Origin: Clostridiales bacterium UBA2432
GTDB lineage: Bacteria > Bacillota > Clostridia > Lachnospirales > Vallitaleaceae
Assembly (NCBI GenBank): GCA_002342805.1
Contig: DDQW01000065.1
Location: 1 to 29,418 of the forward strand
Reading direction: 5' to 3'
Length of the DNA stretch: 29,418 nt
Shown here: piece after piece, positions 16,088-23,307 of the stretch
Position numbering within the stretch: the stretch's first letter is position 1
How the letters are laid out: the number at the start of each line of letters is the position of its first letter
Notes under the pieces: generated by a model
Database searches by the model: none
Told to the model about the DNA's origin: nothing
What the model saw: the letters and a program-made list of their open reading frames with translations, nothing else
Program-made: the position numbers and the translations under genes

Positions 16088-17908
16088 GTGAAGTTATCAG
16101 ATTATGATGAAAGAATTTATCAGCGTATTGAAGAAAAATTTGATCGCATTTTACCCTATAGCGCAGTCATATCATGGCTTTCAGCCTTGGCAATTGCATT
16201 TACAGATATTCCGAATTATTTTATCTATATGGACGTTCTTGTAGGATTGATTTTGATTGGCGTATATTTTTTCCGTCGACATCTACGTCGTGAGATTAAA
16301 GTAGCTGTTGTAATTGCCTTGGCTATGGGAATAGGGGTTGCTTCTTTTATTGATGGTGGGTTTTCAAGTGGCGCCATATCACTAATTTTATTAAGTAATG
16401 GAATGGCTATATTATTACTAGAGAAAAGGCAGAGTATAATCGTCGCTGTAATCTCGGTTCTAAGTTTTTTGCTCTTGTGGTGGTGGTCATGGAGAGCAGG
16501 TTTTGTTAACCCTGCCCAGATGCATGCCGGAATATGGATCATTCAGATACTACTTGTTATTTTGTTTGCCTTTATTTTTCGGTTTGCAGCTTATGCGATT
16601 CGCAATCACTTGCTTGAGAATATTGATGAACTAGAGACGTCGATGCATTATGCAAATCAGTTGGCCTATTATGATCAACTAACACAACTTCCAAATTATT
16701 TGGCTTTTTCCCAATCCATTGGAGATATGCAAGAAAAAAAATCTATAAGCGGATGGATGTTGATATTGAGTTTTAAAAATCTCAATATCATTAATTCGAT
16801 TTATGGAACTGCTAGTGGTGACCGAGTATTAAAAACAGGAACAAAATATCTAATGGATTCCAATAAGGACGATGAACTATTAGCTCGAACCGGAGGCAAT
16901 CAATTTGCCATGTGGACACCGGGGGCAGATGAAGCCCAGTTGAATCATAGTTTGTATCGAATAGAGTTACAGTTAGCTCAAGCATTTGTAGATGAAAATC
17001 TATCAAATTTGCTTGGTTATTATATTGCATATGCAAAGGTCGAACCGGAGGATAACTCTTTTGAAGACGCCTACCGCAAGGCCTTATTGGCAATGACTTA
17101 TGCGAAATATTCAAACACACAAAATATCATTGCTTATGACGTGGTCTTCGAAGATCAATTAAAACGGGATACCTATCTTATGGAACAATTGAAAAAAGAT
17201 TTGGCCAGTTATAGAAATTTTAAAGTCGTCTATCAGACACAAGTCCATGTAGATTCATTTGAGGTAGTCGGAGTCGAAGCCTTGTCAAGGTGGGGAACAA
17301 AAGAGTATGGAAATATATCTCCCCTAGAATTTATTGCCTTGATTAATCAAATCGGACTTCATCGAGAATTTGGATACCATGTATTAGACCGGGTTCTAAG
17401 CGACTATCAAAAACTTTCGATAAAATATCATGATCACATTACGGTTTCAGTTAATATAGAACCAACATACCTAATGGATACCCGGTTTATCGATGATATT
17501 GAAGAACTTATGAAAGTACATTCAATTGAAGGGAACCAATTAATTTTAGAAATTACAGAAGGTATTGCAATGAATGGAATAGACCGGGTCAATGAGATTC
17601 TTAGAACATTAAGAGATAAAGGTTTACGAATTTCATTGGATGACTTTGGAACCGGATATTCCGCACTAAATTATTTGGTCAATTTAGAAGTGAATGAAGT
17701 TAAGATTGATAAAGTTCTTATTGATTCCATTGGAACCAATGCTAAGAGTGAAGTTATGCTTAAAGCTCTTAAAGATCTAGCGGATGAATTTGATTTACGT
17801 CTGATTGCTGAAGGTGTTGAGGATGAACATCAATATAATACGATTAAAGATATAGGTTATAAAATTATACAAGGATATTATTTTTCTAAGCCCGAAGATA
17901 TGCTATAA
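16088..17908 (+). CDS. Membrane c-di-GMP phosphodiesterase (EAL) with degenerate GGDEF
   Basis: A 606-residue protein with about six hydrophobic segments in residues 20-170, a GGDEF-like domain (about 195-345) and an EAL domain (about 360-606). The cyclase loop reads GGNQF (269-273), so it lacks the catalytic acidic residues and should not make c-di-GMP; it may still bind GTP and regulate. The EAL domain keeps the metal and catalytic set: EAL (397-399), N in VSVNIEP, E in LEITEG, DD in LDDFGTGYSAL, K in EVKIDK, E in IAEGVE and Q in IQGYYFSKP. It is therefore predicted to hydrolyse c-di-GMP to pGpG. The start is GTG 16088 after AAGGGGGAG. It heads the signalling cluster that runs to 20950. Confidence 0.92.
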   Translation: MKLSDYDERIYQRIEEKFDRILPYSAVISWLSALAIAFTDIPNYFIYMDVLVGLILIGVYFFRRHLRREIKVAVVIALAMGIGVASFIDGGFSSGAISLILLSNGMAILLLEKRQSIIVAVISVLSFLLLWWWSWRAGFVNPAQMHAGIWIIQILLVILFAFIFRFAAYAIRNHLLENIDELETSMHYANQLAYYDQLTQLPNYLAFSQSIGDMQEKKSISGWMLILSFKNLNIINSIYGTASGDRVLKTGTKYLMDSNKDDELLARTGGNQFAMWTPGADEAQLNHSLYRIELQLAQAFVDENLSNLLGYYIAYAKVEPEDNSFEDAYRKALLAMTYAKYSNTQNIIAYDVVFEDQLKRDTYLMEQLKKDLASYRNFKVVYQTQVHVDSFEVVGVEALSRWGTKEYGNISPLEFIALINQIGLHREFGYHVLDRVLSDYQKLSIKYHDHITVSVNIEPTYLMDTRFIDDIEELMKVHSIEGNQLILEITEGIAMNGIDRVNEILRTLRDKGLRISLDDFGTGYSALNYLVNLEVNEVKIDKVLIDSIGTNAKSEVMLKALKDLADEFDLRLIAEGVEDEHQYNTIKDIGYKIIQGYYFSKPEDML

Positions 17909-17909
17909 T
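17901..17909 (+). promoter_or_regulatory. Extended -10 promoter for the receiver/CheX genes
   Basis: TGC then TATAAT (17904-17909), a perfect extended -10, overlapping the stop codon of the EAL gene. The -35 region is weak (T-rich, around 17881-17886). It would allow the genes from 17964 onward to be transcribed independently of the EAL gene. Confidence 0.55.
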
Positions 17910-17928
17910 GTAATTATGATATGCAATT

Positions 17929-17967
17929 AGGAAAGGGGTGTCAATCAGGCGAGTCCTGAAGATATGA
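17929..17967 (+). promoter_or_regulatory. Possible leader mini-ORF and hairpin before the receiver gene
   Basis: AGGAAAGG (17929-17936) is followed by GTG 17938 and a nine-codon frame ending at TGA 17965-17967, which overlaps the receiver ATG at 17964 in the ATGA manner. Inside it, TCAGG/CCTGA (17945-17959) can form a short stem. The receiver gene has no well-spaced ribosome binding site of its own, so coupled initiation is possible. Confidence 0.3.
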
Positions 17968-18329
17968 AAATATTATTGTGTGATGATTCAATAACAGTAC
18001 GTAAAAAACTAGCACAATCGGTGAAGTCTATTATTGACTGTGAAATTATTGAGGCAGTCAATGGGCAGGAAGCGGTTAAATTCTATAATGAAAACAATCC
18101 GGAACTTGTATTTATGGATATTGTGATGCCATTTATGGATGGTTTGGAAGCACTTGAACATATTATTGCTAAAGATCCGAGAGCCAAGGTAATTATGTTA
18201 TCGTCAGTAGGAACCAAAGTAAATCTTCAAAAAGCCTTAAAATCAGGAGCGATAGACTTTGTTCAAAAACCGTGGGAAAATGAACGCTTAAAGATCGTTA
18301 TTCAATCACATCTGAAGGAGGGAAAATAA
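17964..18329 (+). CDS. CheY-like single-domain response regulator
   Basis: A 121-residue stand-alone receiver. All catalytic positions are present: D7/D8, phosphoacceptor D52 (VFMDIVMPFMDG), S80 and K102 (FVQKPWENERL). There is no output domain, so it acts by protein contact, as CheY does, or as a phosphate shuttle. It overlaps by one base (TAATG) with the gene for a CheX-type phosphatase fusion, the strongest possible hint that the two proteins are partners. No cognate kinase gene is in the cluster, so phosphorylation must come from elsewhere. The start is fixed by the domain beginning MKILLCDDS; there is no alternative upstream start in frame. Confidence 0.93.
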   Translation: MKILLCDDSITVRKKLAQSVKSIIDCEIIEAVNGQEAVKFYNENNPELVFMDIVMPFMDGLEALEHIIAKDPRAKVIMLSSVGTKVNLQKALKSGAIDFVQKPWENERLKIVIQSHLKEGK

Positions 18330-19216
18330 TGTTTAGTGCTTTTTTTGGCAATTACTTGTTAAACAAAGGGCTTGTTCAGCTTGAAGATATGAAACATGTT
18401 TTAGATGTGATGCATACGAAACATCTAAAACTCGGAGTCTTAGCCATTAATCTTGGATATATGACAGCAAAAGAAGTTGAGAACGTGCATCATAAACAAG
18501 CCATTATGGATAAATATTTTGGCCAAGTCGCTATAGAACAAGGCTATTTAACGCAAGAACAGCTGGATATACTTTTATCCGCACAAAAATCAGAACGTTT
18601 ATTGCTTGCACAAACGCTCATTGAAGAAGGCATTATGAGCCACGAATCTTTTGAGGAAGAAATTCGCCTTTATAAAATCGAGTATGGTCTTAATGATGAT
18701 CAATTCGAAGCAATAAAAAGTGGAGATGTTCACGTCATTGCTACAGCGTTTATGACCTTTGAGAAGGACGTAGAAGCACAACAATTCTATATTGATTTTG
18801 TGACTCTCTTCGTAAAAAATCTTATACGATTTGTGGATACACAGGTCAGCATTGATCGTGTTCAACGCATCGAAGAATTGGAATATGAACATTTAATATC
18901 TCAGTATTTGGTCGGAGAAGATACCTTTTTTACAGCATTTGGAGGATCGACTGAGATTCTATTAGATTTGGCGGAAAAATATGCAGAAACAAGCTTTGAA
19001 TCATTTGATGATTACGCGGTTGATTCATGCCAAGAGTTTTTAAATGTAACAACAGGACTTTTTGCAGTGAATCTTTCAGATCAAAACATTGACTATACCC
19101 TTAAACCGCCTACATATGTGGAAAATGCACTAGTTCGACCGCAAAAAACACTTTATCGTATTCCGGTTAAATTAAGTCGAGGAACAATTTATCTCATCGT
19201 AGGTCACTTAGATTAG
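18329..19216 (+). CDS. Four MshEN-like repeats fused to a CheX-type phosphatase domain
   Basis: A 295-residue fusion. Residues 5-115 are four tandem 24-residue units starting at 5, 34, 63 and 92, an exact 29-residue period. Each fits the pattern xLGxxLxxxGxIxxxxLxxxLxxQ of the MshEN (GspE/PilB N-terminal) module, for example KLGVLAINLGYMTAKEVENV and YFGQVAIEQGYLTQEQLDIL. After a linker, about 155-295 forms a CheC/CheX-like domain with the phosphatase signature D232-x3-E236-x2-N239-x20/21-P260/P261 (VDSCQEFLNVTTG onward). CheX removes phosphate from CheY-type receivers, and one is encoded directly upstream with a one-base overlap. MshEN domains in type II/IV ATPases bind c-di-GMP, but the leading arginine of that motif is F, K, Y and L here, and the final glutamine is kept only in units 2 and 3. 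c-di-GMP binding is therefore a hypothesis. Confidence 0.82.
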   Translation: MFSAFFGNYLLNKGLVQLEDMKHVLDVMHTKHLKLGVLAINLGYMTAKEVENVHHKQAIMDKYFGQVAIEQGYLTQEQLDILLSAQKSERLLLAQTLIEEGIMSHESFEEEIRLYKIEYGLNDDQFEAIKSGDVHVIATAFMTFEKDVEAQQFYIDFVTLFVKNLIRFVDTQVSIDRVQRIEELEYEHLISQYLVGEDTFFTAFGGSTEILLDLAEKYAETSFESFDDYAVDSCQEFLNVTTGLFAVNLSDQNIDYTLKPPTYVENALVRPQKTLYRIPVKLSRGTIYLIVGHLD

Positions 19217-19234
19217 ACTGATAAGGAGTCTATT

Positions 19235-20950
19235 ATGAAGAAAAGGCATAAATTCACCCTAGTTTTCGTTTTCTTATGTATGCTTTTAACCTATGTAGCT
19301 TATTATATGATCCAAGATGGAAGTGCGCTTGCCGTTGATTCTGAGATTGAAAAAGGGCAAGTAAGCTTGCCTGAACTTGATGCACAAGAACTTATTGTGA
19401 AATTAAAAGGTGAATGGAAATATTATGATGCTAAACGATGGGAGGAGATTTCAGAAAGCTCAACAAGTAGCTTGATAGCGATTCCTGAAAATCGAAATAC
19501 GAGTAATAACAAACAGTTTTACCGATATGGAACCTATACAATGGAGATTAGTGACTTGACGCCCAATAAGGCGTATGGCATTTATTCAGGAAGTCAAGTT
19601 ACTGCCTTTAATTTATATGCCAATGACTTATTAGTTTTTTCAAATGGAAGCATGTCTGAAAATCAAAGTACGCACGTGTCTGAATGGAAGTCAAAGGTCG
19701 GAACCATTTATAGTGATGATGAAGGGAATATTCGCTTAGCTGTTGAAATCAGTAATTATGAATATCCGGATGGCTTGTTTTGGACACCCATGCAAATCGG
19801 TCAAACGGATTTGATTTTTAATGATTATTATAATAAGCGTGTAATTGATGTTGCTTTTTTAATCGGTTTTCTTATTATTTTTGTTGTTTTAATCAGTTTT
19901 TATTTTATGATTAAGTATGATTCTAGTGTTATTTATCTCGCTATGCTGGTTATGATTATGTTTACCCGATTATCCGTAACTTCCAGTCGTCCGATTATGT
20001 ATATCGGTTCAGGAATATCGTGGGATTGGCTGGTCCGATTAGAGTATATGAGTGGATATATGATATTACCGGTATTTACATTAATGATGCTTAGTCGAAC
20101 GCCTTACTTAAAGGGAAGATGGCTTCAAAAAATCGTTTTCTTTTTATGTCTTTTTATTGGTGCTTTTGTGGGCTTAAGTAATCATGATGTTTACAGTCGA
20201 TTTTTAAATGTCTATCTTTGGACAGCATTAATTGTTTTGTTTGGCCTCATTATTGTATCGGTCCGTAATTTTTGGAAAAATGCCTTTGTCCGAAATATGT
20301 TTTTCTTAGTATCGATTAATTTTTCGATTGCTCTGATTTACCAAATTTCAGGTGAATTTATTTCATATGTACCAGTAGCTATTTTTAATGCAATCATAGC
20401 CATGACCGCTATTGTATTGAATAGTTTCGTGAGTAAGATTAAGGAAAATGAACTTCTTGCCATGAGTGCTATGATTGATCCACTGACCGGACTTTATAAT
20501 CGCTTGTATTTTGATGAGCTTGGGAAAGAATCTTTAAATGAAACGACGCCCCATCAACTCTATGTGTTGTTTTTGGACCTAGATGGATTCAAAAGCATCA
20601 ATGATACATATGGACATGAGGAAGGAGATTTTATTCTTCAGACCATCAGTCGACGTTTGCGTCAATCACTACGTAATGATGATATTATCATTCGATATGG
20701 CGGTGATGAATTTATAATTCTCCTTAATTTGAAAAAAGAAGAGGATATTCAAAAAGCAGCAAAACGTATTCTTAATCAAGTCGCCATCATTGAAGAATCG
20801 AGTGAGAAACAGTATGCATTGAGCGCGAGTATCGAGGTTGCTCATTACGATTTTAGTACAGGTTTGACATTAGAAGATTATGTACGTCTGAGTGATCAAG
20901 CAATGTATAAGGTGAAAGAACAGGGCGGTGGCGCCTATATTATCGTCTAG
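19235..20950 (+). CDS. Diguanylate cyclase with 7TM-DISM sensor
   Basis: A 571-residue c-di-GMP synthase. A signal-anchor helix (about 8-27) is followed by an extracytoplasmic beta domain (about 40-200) that looks like a DISMED/jelly-roll ligand domain (GEWKYYDAKRWEE, then FYRYGTYTMEI), seven membrane helices (about 206-400, the 7TMR-DISM type), and a GGDEF domain (about 415-571). The catalytic loop GGDEF is intact at 489-493, with DLDGFKSINDTYGHEEGD before it. An inhibitory RxxD site, RNDD (480-483), lies at the correct distance, so feedback inhibition by c-di-GMP is expected, unlike the cyclase at 1118. AAGGAG precedes ATG 19235. It follows the CheX fusion gene after 18 bases. Confidence 0.93.
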   Translation: MKKRHKFTLVFVFLCMLLTYVAYYMIQDGSALAVDSEIEKGQVSLPELDAQELIVKLKGEWKYYDAKRWEEISESSTSSLIAIPENRNTSNNKQFYRYGTYTMEISDLTPNKAYGIYSGSQVTAFNLYANDLLVFSNGSMSENQSTHVSEWKSKVGTIYSDDEGNIRLAVEISNYEYPDGLFWTPMQIGQTDLIFNDYYNKRVIDVAFLIGFLIIFVVLISFYFMIKYDSSVIYLAMLVMIMFTRLSVTSSRPIMYIGSGISWDWLVRLEYMSGYMILPVFTLMMLSRTPYLKGRWLQKIVFFLCLFIGAFVGLSNHDVYSRFLNVYLWTALIVLFGLIIVSVRNFWKNAFVRNMFFLVSINFSIALIYQISGEFISYVPVAIFNAIIAMTAIVLNSFVSKIKENELLAMSAMIDPLTGLYNRLYFDELGKESLNETTPHQLYVLFLDLDGFKSINDTYGHEEGDFILQTISRRLRQSLRNDDIIIRYGGDEFIILLNLKKEEDIQKAAKRILNQVAIIEESSEKQYALSASIEVAHYDFSTGLTLEDYVRLSDQAMYKVKEQGGGAYIIV

Positions 20951-20976
20951 AAAATGTGCCAAAAATAAGGCCTGGA

Positions 20977-21996
20977 TTAGGAGCTCATATGAATATCTCT
21001 TTGTGGAAAAGGGATTTCAATCTGATGCTGGCGAAACTGTTTTAAAATCATAAAGTGCAGATCGCTTTTTATACGAAACTCATAAATCGGATTATTAATC
21101 CAAACAAACAATTTAAAATCAAGAGATGAATCTCCAAAACTGACGAAGTGTACTGACGGTTTTGGAGTTTTTAATATAGTTGGCCACTGTTGGCTAATAG
21201 CCTCGACAGAATGTAGAAGAAGCTGTTCGACGTGTTCAACATCGCTCTCATAAGACACACCAACGGGAATGACAAGGCGAAGGCGGGTATCACTATAGGA
21301 ACGATTGATGACTTTTTCTTCAAGAAAAAAAGAATTCGGAATAATAATGCGTTCGTTATCGAGGGTTTTAACAATCGTTGCCCGCATTTTTATTTCATCG
21401 ACGTCGCCAATAATATTATCAACAATAACCCGATCACCAACTTTGATGGGGCGCTCAAAAAGAATGATGAGACCGGAGATAAAATTTGACGCAATGTTTT
21501 GCATTCCAAATCCGATTCCAACACCCAGAACGCTGGCAAAGACTGTTAAGCTACTGAGCTTAATCCCTAAAGTGCTTAATGCTGCAATAATGGCAATGAG
21601 TAAAATAACATAATGAAAGGCGCTATTAAATGTAAAACGTATACCTTTTTCCAAGTTATATTTATCATAAATACTCGGTAAAATATAGGTTTTGGAGAGG
21701 GAAGATATACGCGTCGCGAGCGCAATGATAAATATGGCGACAGCAACAAGGAAAATTGAAATGGAAAAGCTACCTGAAGTGAAGAAAGGATCAAATAGCC
21801 ACTGGGAGTCTGAAAAATAATTCACGGTATATATGATGAGAACAAAAAGTGTTGACCAATTTAATATGGCCAGTAAAATTGCCTTAGATTTTTCCGTTTT
21901 TAATAAATGTCTGAGTAGTTGACGAATAAAAATATATAAGATACATATGATGACGAGCCCTATTAAGGTGAACATCCAGTCGCTTATTTCAAACAT
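20977..21996 (-). CDS. MscS-family mechanosensitive ion channel
   Basis: A 339-residue small-conductance mechanosensitive channel, which opens under membrane tension to release solutes on hypo-osmotic shock. It has about five hydrophobic segments; the pore-lining helix and the start of the beta domain carry the family pattern GVGIGFGMQNIASNFISGLI followed by FERPIKVGDRV. The C-terminal beta and alpha/beta domains continue to the end. Two in-frame ATGs exist, at 22002 and 21996. GGAG lies only 2 bases before the first but 8 before the second, so I start at 21996; the alternative adds two residues. It is convergent with the cyclase at 19235 with a 26-base gap and no clear terminator. Confidence 0.92.
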   Translation of the reverse strand: MFEISDWMFTLIGLVIICILYIFIRQLLRHLLKTEKSKAILLAILNWSTLFVLIIYTVNYFSDSQWLFDPFFTSGSFSISIFLVAVAIFIIALATRISSLSKTYILPSIYDKYNLEKGIRFTFNSAFHYVILLIAIIAALSTLGIKLSSLTVFASVLGVGIGFGMQNIASNFISGLIILFERPIKVGDRVIVDNIIGDVDEIKMRATIVKTLDNERIIIPNSFFLEEKVINRSYSDTRLRLVIPVGVSYESDVEHVEQLLLHSVEAISQQWPTILKTPKPSVHFVSFGDSSLDFKLFVWINNPIYEFRIKSDLHFMILKQFRQHQIEIPFPQRDIHMSS

Positions 21997-22068
21997 ATTC
22001 ATCGCTCCTTTTTTTGTAAATCCTTTTTCTTTATTTTATCATGGATTGCACCAAGCTGCCAGAATTTA

Positions 22069-22077
22069 TGGTACAAT
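22069..22077 (+). promoter_or_regulatory. Extended -10 promoter of the alcohol dehydrogenase gene
   Basis: TGG then TACAAT (22072-22077), 33 bases before ATG 22110. A -35-like TTGCAC (22046-22051) is 20 bases upstream, which is long. Confidence 0.5.
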
Positions 22078-22109
22078 ATAATGTGAATGAATTAAGGAGG
22101 GTTTAATAA

Positions 22110-23213
22110 ATGAAGCAATTTTATATGCCAACAAAACTATTTGACGGTAAGAAAATCATAGAAGAAAAAAAGCAACTATTGTTAGCGTATGGAAGGCGTG
22201 CCTTGATTGTCACCGGAAGTCAATCGTCTAAAATCAATGGATCGCTTGGAGATGTTGAAGACGCATTAAAGGCGTTAAATATTGATTATGGTATTTTTGA
22301 CCAAGTTGAAGAAAATCCTTCGATTGAAAATGTGATAGAAGGAGCAAAAGCTTATAAGGAAGCCGAATTTGTTATTGGTATTGGTGGCGGATCACCACTT
22401 GATGCAGCAAAAGCAATTGCTGTACTTCTGAAAAATCCTCATGAACCTGAGGAAAAGATTTTGTTTGAAACACCTAATGCGAAAGCCCTCCCGGTTATTG
22501 CTGTTCCGACAACCGCCGGGACAGGTAGCGAGGTAACGCCTTATTCCATTTTAACGGTGCATAAAGATCAAACAAAACGGAATTTTAAGTGTAGAGTATT
22601 TCCGGAAATTGCGTTTTTGGATGTGTCTTACTTTTTAACCATGAGTATTCATGTGCGTGTACATACCTGTATTGATGCATTGACACATCTTGTTGAGAGT
22701 TATCTAAATACCAATGCAACAGAATATAGTGACGGTATTGTCGAGGCAGGCTTAACCTTGTGGGCTAAAGGGTTTCCAAAAATTCAAGCAGAAAATATTG
22801 ATGAGACGCATATGCAATATTTTATTGCCGCATCGACATTTGCCGGCATGGCTATATCTCAGACAGGAACAAGCTTGCCACATGGAATGGGCTATTTTTT
22901 GACTTATCACCACGGCTTATCTCATGGCCATGCCAATGGAATTTTAACTAGCAGTTATCTGCGATTATATCAAGATCAAGATAAAGTGAACCGATTATTA
23001 AGGTGTTTGGGAATTCATTCGATTGAAGCGTTTGAGAAAGAAGTGGATGTCTTATTACCTGCTCTGAATTTAAGGGATGATCAAATGTTAATGTATGCTG
23101 AGCAAATGATGCTTAATCAAGCAAAGCTAAAGAATTACCCCTTTGAGGTAACAAAAGATGAGTTATTCATGATGTATAAAGGAAAAAGCTCCCAAGCGGA
23201 ATCGAACCGCTGA
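22110..23213 (+). CDS. Iron-dependent (group III) alcohol dehydrogenase family protein
   Basis: A 367-residue NAD(P)-dependent dehydrogenase of the Fe-ADH family, which interconverts alcohols or diols and aldehydes. The cofactor motif is GGGSPLDAAK (92-101), with TTAGTGSEVTPY beyond it. The metal ligands expected for the family are present: D189 and H193 in IDALTHLVESY, H258 in LPHGMGY and H272 in LSHGHANG. AAGGAGG precedes ATG 22110. The 3' end is odd: the last nine codons and the TGA (23211-23213) lie within a tRNA-Thr gene on the opposite strand, so residues after about MMYKGK are antisense tRNA sequence. Family members normally end near this point, so the fold should be complete. The substrate is not predictable. 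Confidence 0.9.
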   Translation: MKQFYMPTKLFDGKKIIEEKKQLLLAYGRRALIVTGSQSSKINGSLGDVEDALKALNIDYGIFDQVEENPSIENVIEGAKAYKEAEFVIGIGGGSPLDAAKAIAVLLKNPHEPEEKILFETPNAKALPVIAVPTTAGTGSEVTPYSILTVHKDQTKRNFKCRVFPEIAFLDVSYFLTMSIHVRVHTCIDALTHLVESYLNTNATEYSDGIVEAGLTLWAKGFPKIQAENIDETHMQYFIAASTFAGMAISQTGTSLPHGMGYFLTYHHGLSHGHANGILTSSYLRLYQDQDKVNRLLRCLGIHSIEAFEKEVDVLLPALNLRDDQMLMYAEQMMLNQAKLKNYPFEVTKDELFMMYKGKSSQAESNR

Positions 23214-23259
23214 CCTATTCATTACGAGTGAATCGCTCTACCGACTGAGCCATGGGAGC
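23187..23259 (-). tRNA. tRNA-Thr (anticodon CGT)
   Basis: Minus-strand cloverleaf of 73 bases. Acceptor GCTCCCA pairs with TGGGAGC; the D arm is GCTC-AGTCGGTA-GAGC; the anticodon arm is ATTCA-CTCGTAA-TGAAT with CGT in the centre of the loop; the T arm is AGCGG-TTCGATT-CCGCT. The anticodon reads ACG, threonine. The discriminator is T and CCA is not encoded. A T-run follows the 3' end. The 3' 27 bases overlap the end of the convergent alcohol dehydrogenase frame. Confidence 0.95.
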
Positions 23260-23269
23260 ATCTTCAATA

Positions 23270-23298
23270 ATTATAATAATTTTTTGAAAATTTGTAAA
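23270..23298 (-). promoter_or_regulatory. Promoter of tRNA-Thr
   Basis: Minus strand: TTTACA (23298-23293), 17-base spacer, TATAAT (23275-23270), with the tRNA 5' end about 11 bases further on. The -35 overlaps the ribosome binding site of the divergent SLH gene. A plus-strand TATAAT (23272-23277) overlaps the same bases and may serve the SLH gene. Confidence 0.75.
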
Positions 23299-23307
23299 GG
23301 AGAACTT

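Noticed and set aside
16812..17120. Minus-strand frame of 102 residues inside the EAL protein gene (and similar long antisense frames elsewhere, such as 16225-16542 and 21305-21613).
   Set aside because: They lie wholly within well-supported genes, have no ribosome binding sites, and their translations show no domain or composition typical of proteins.
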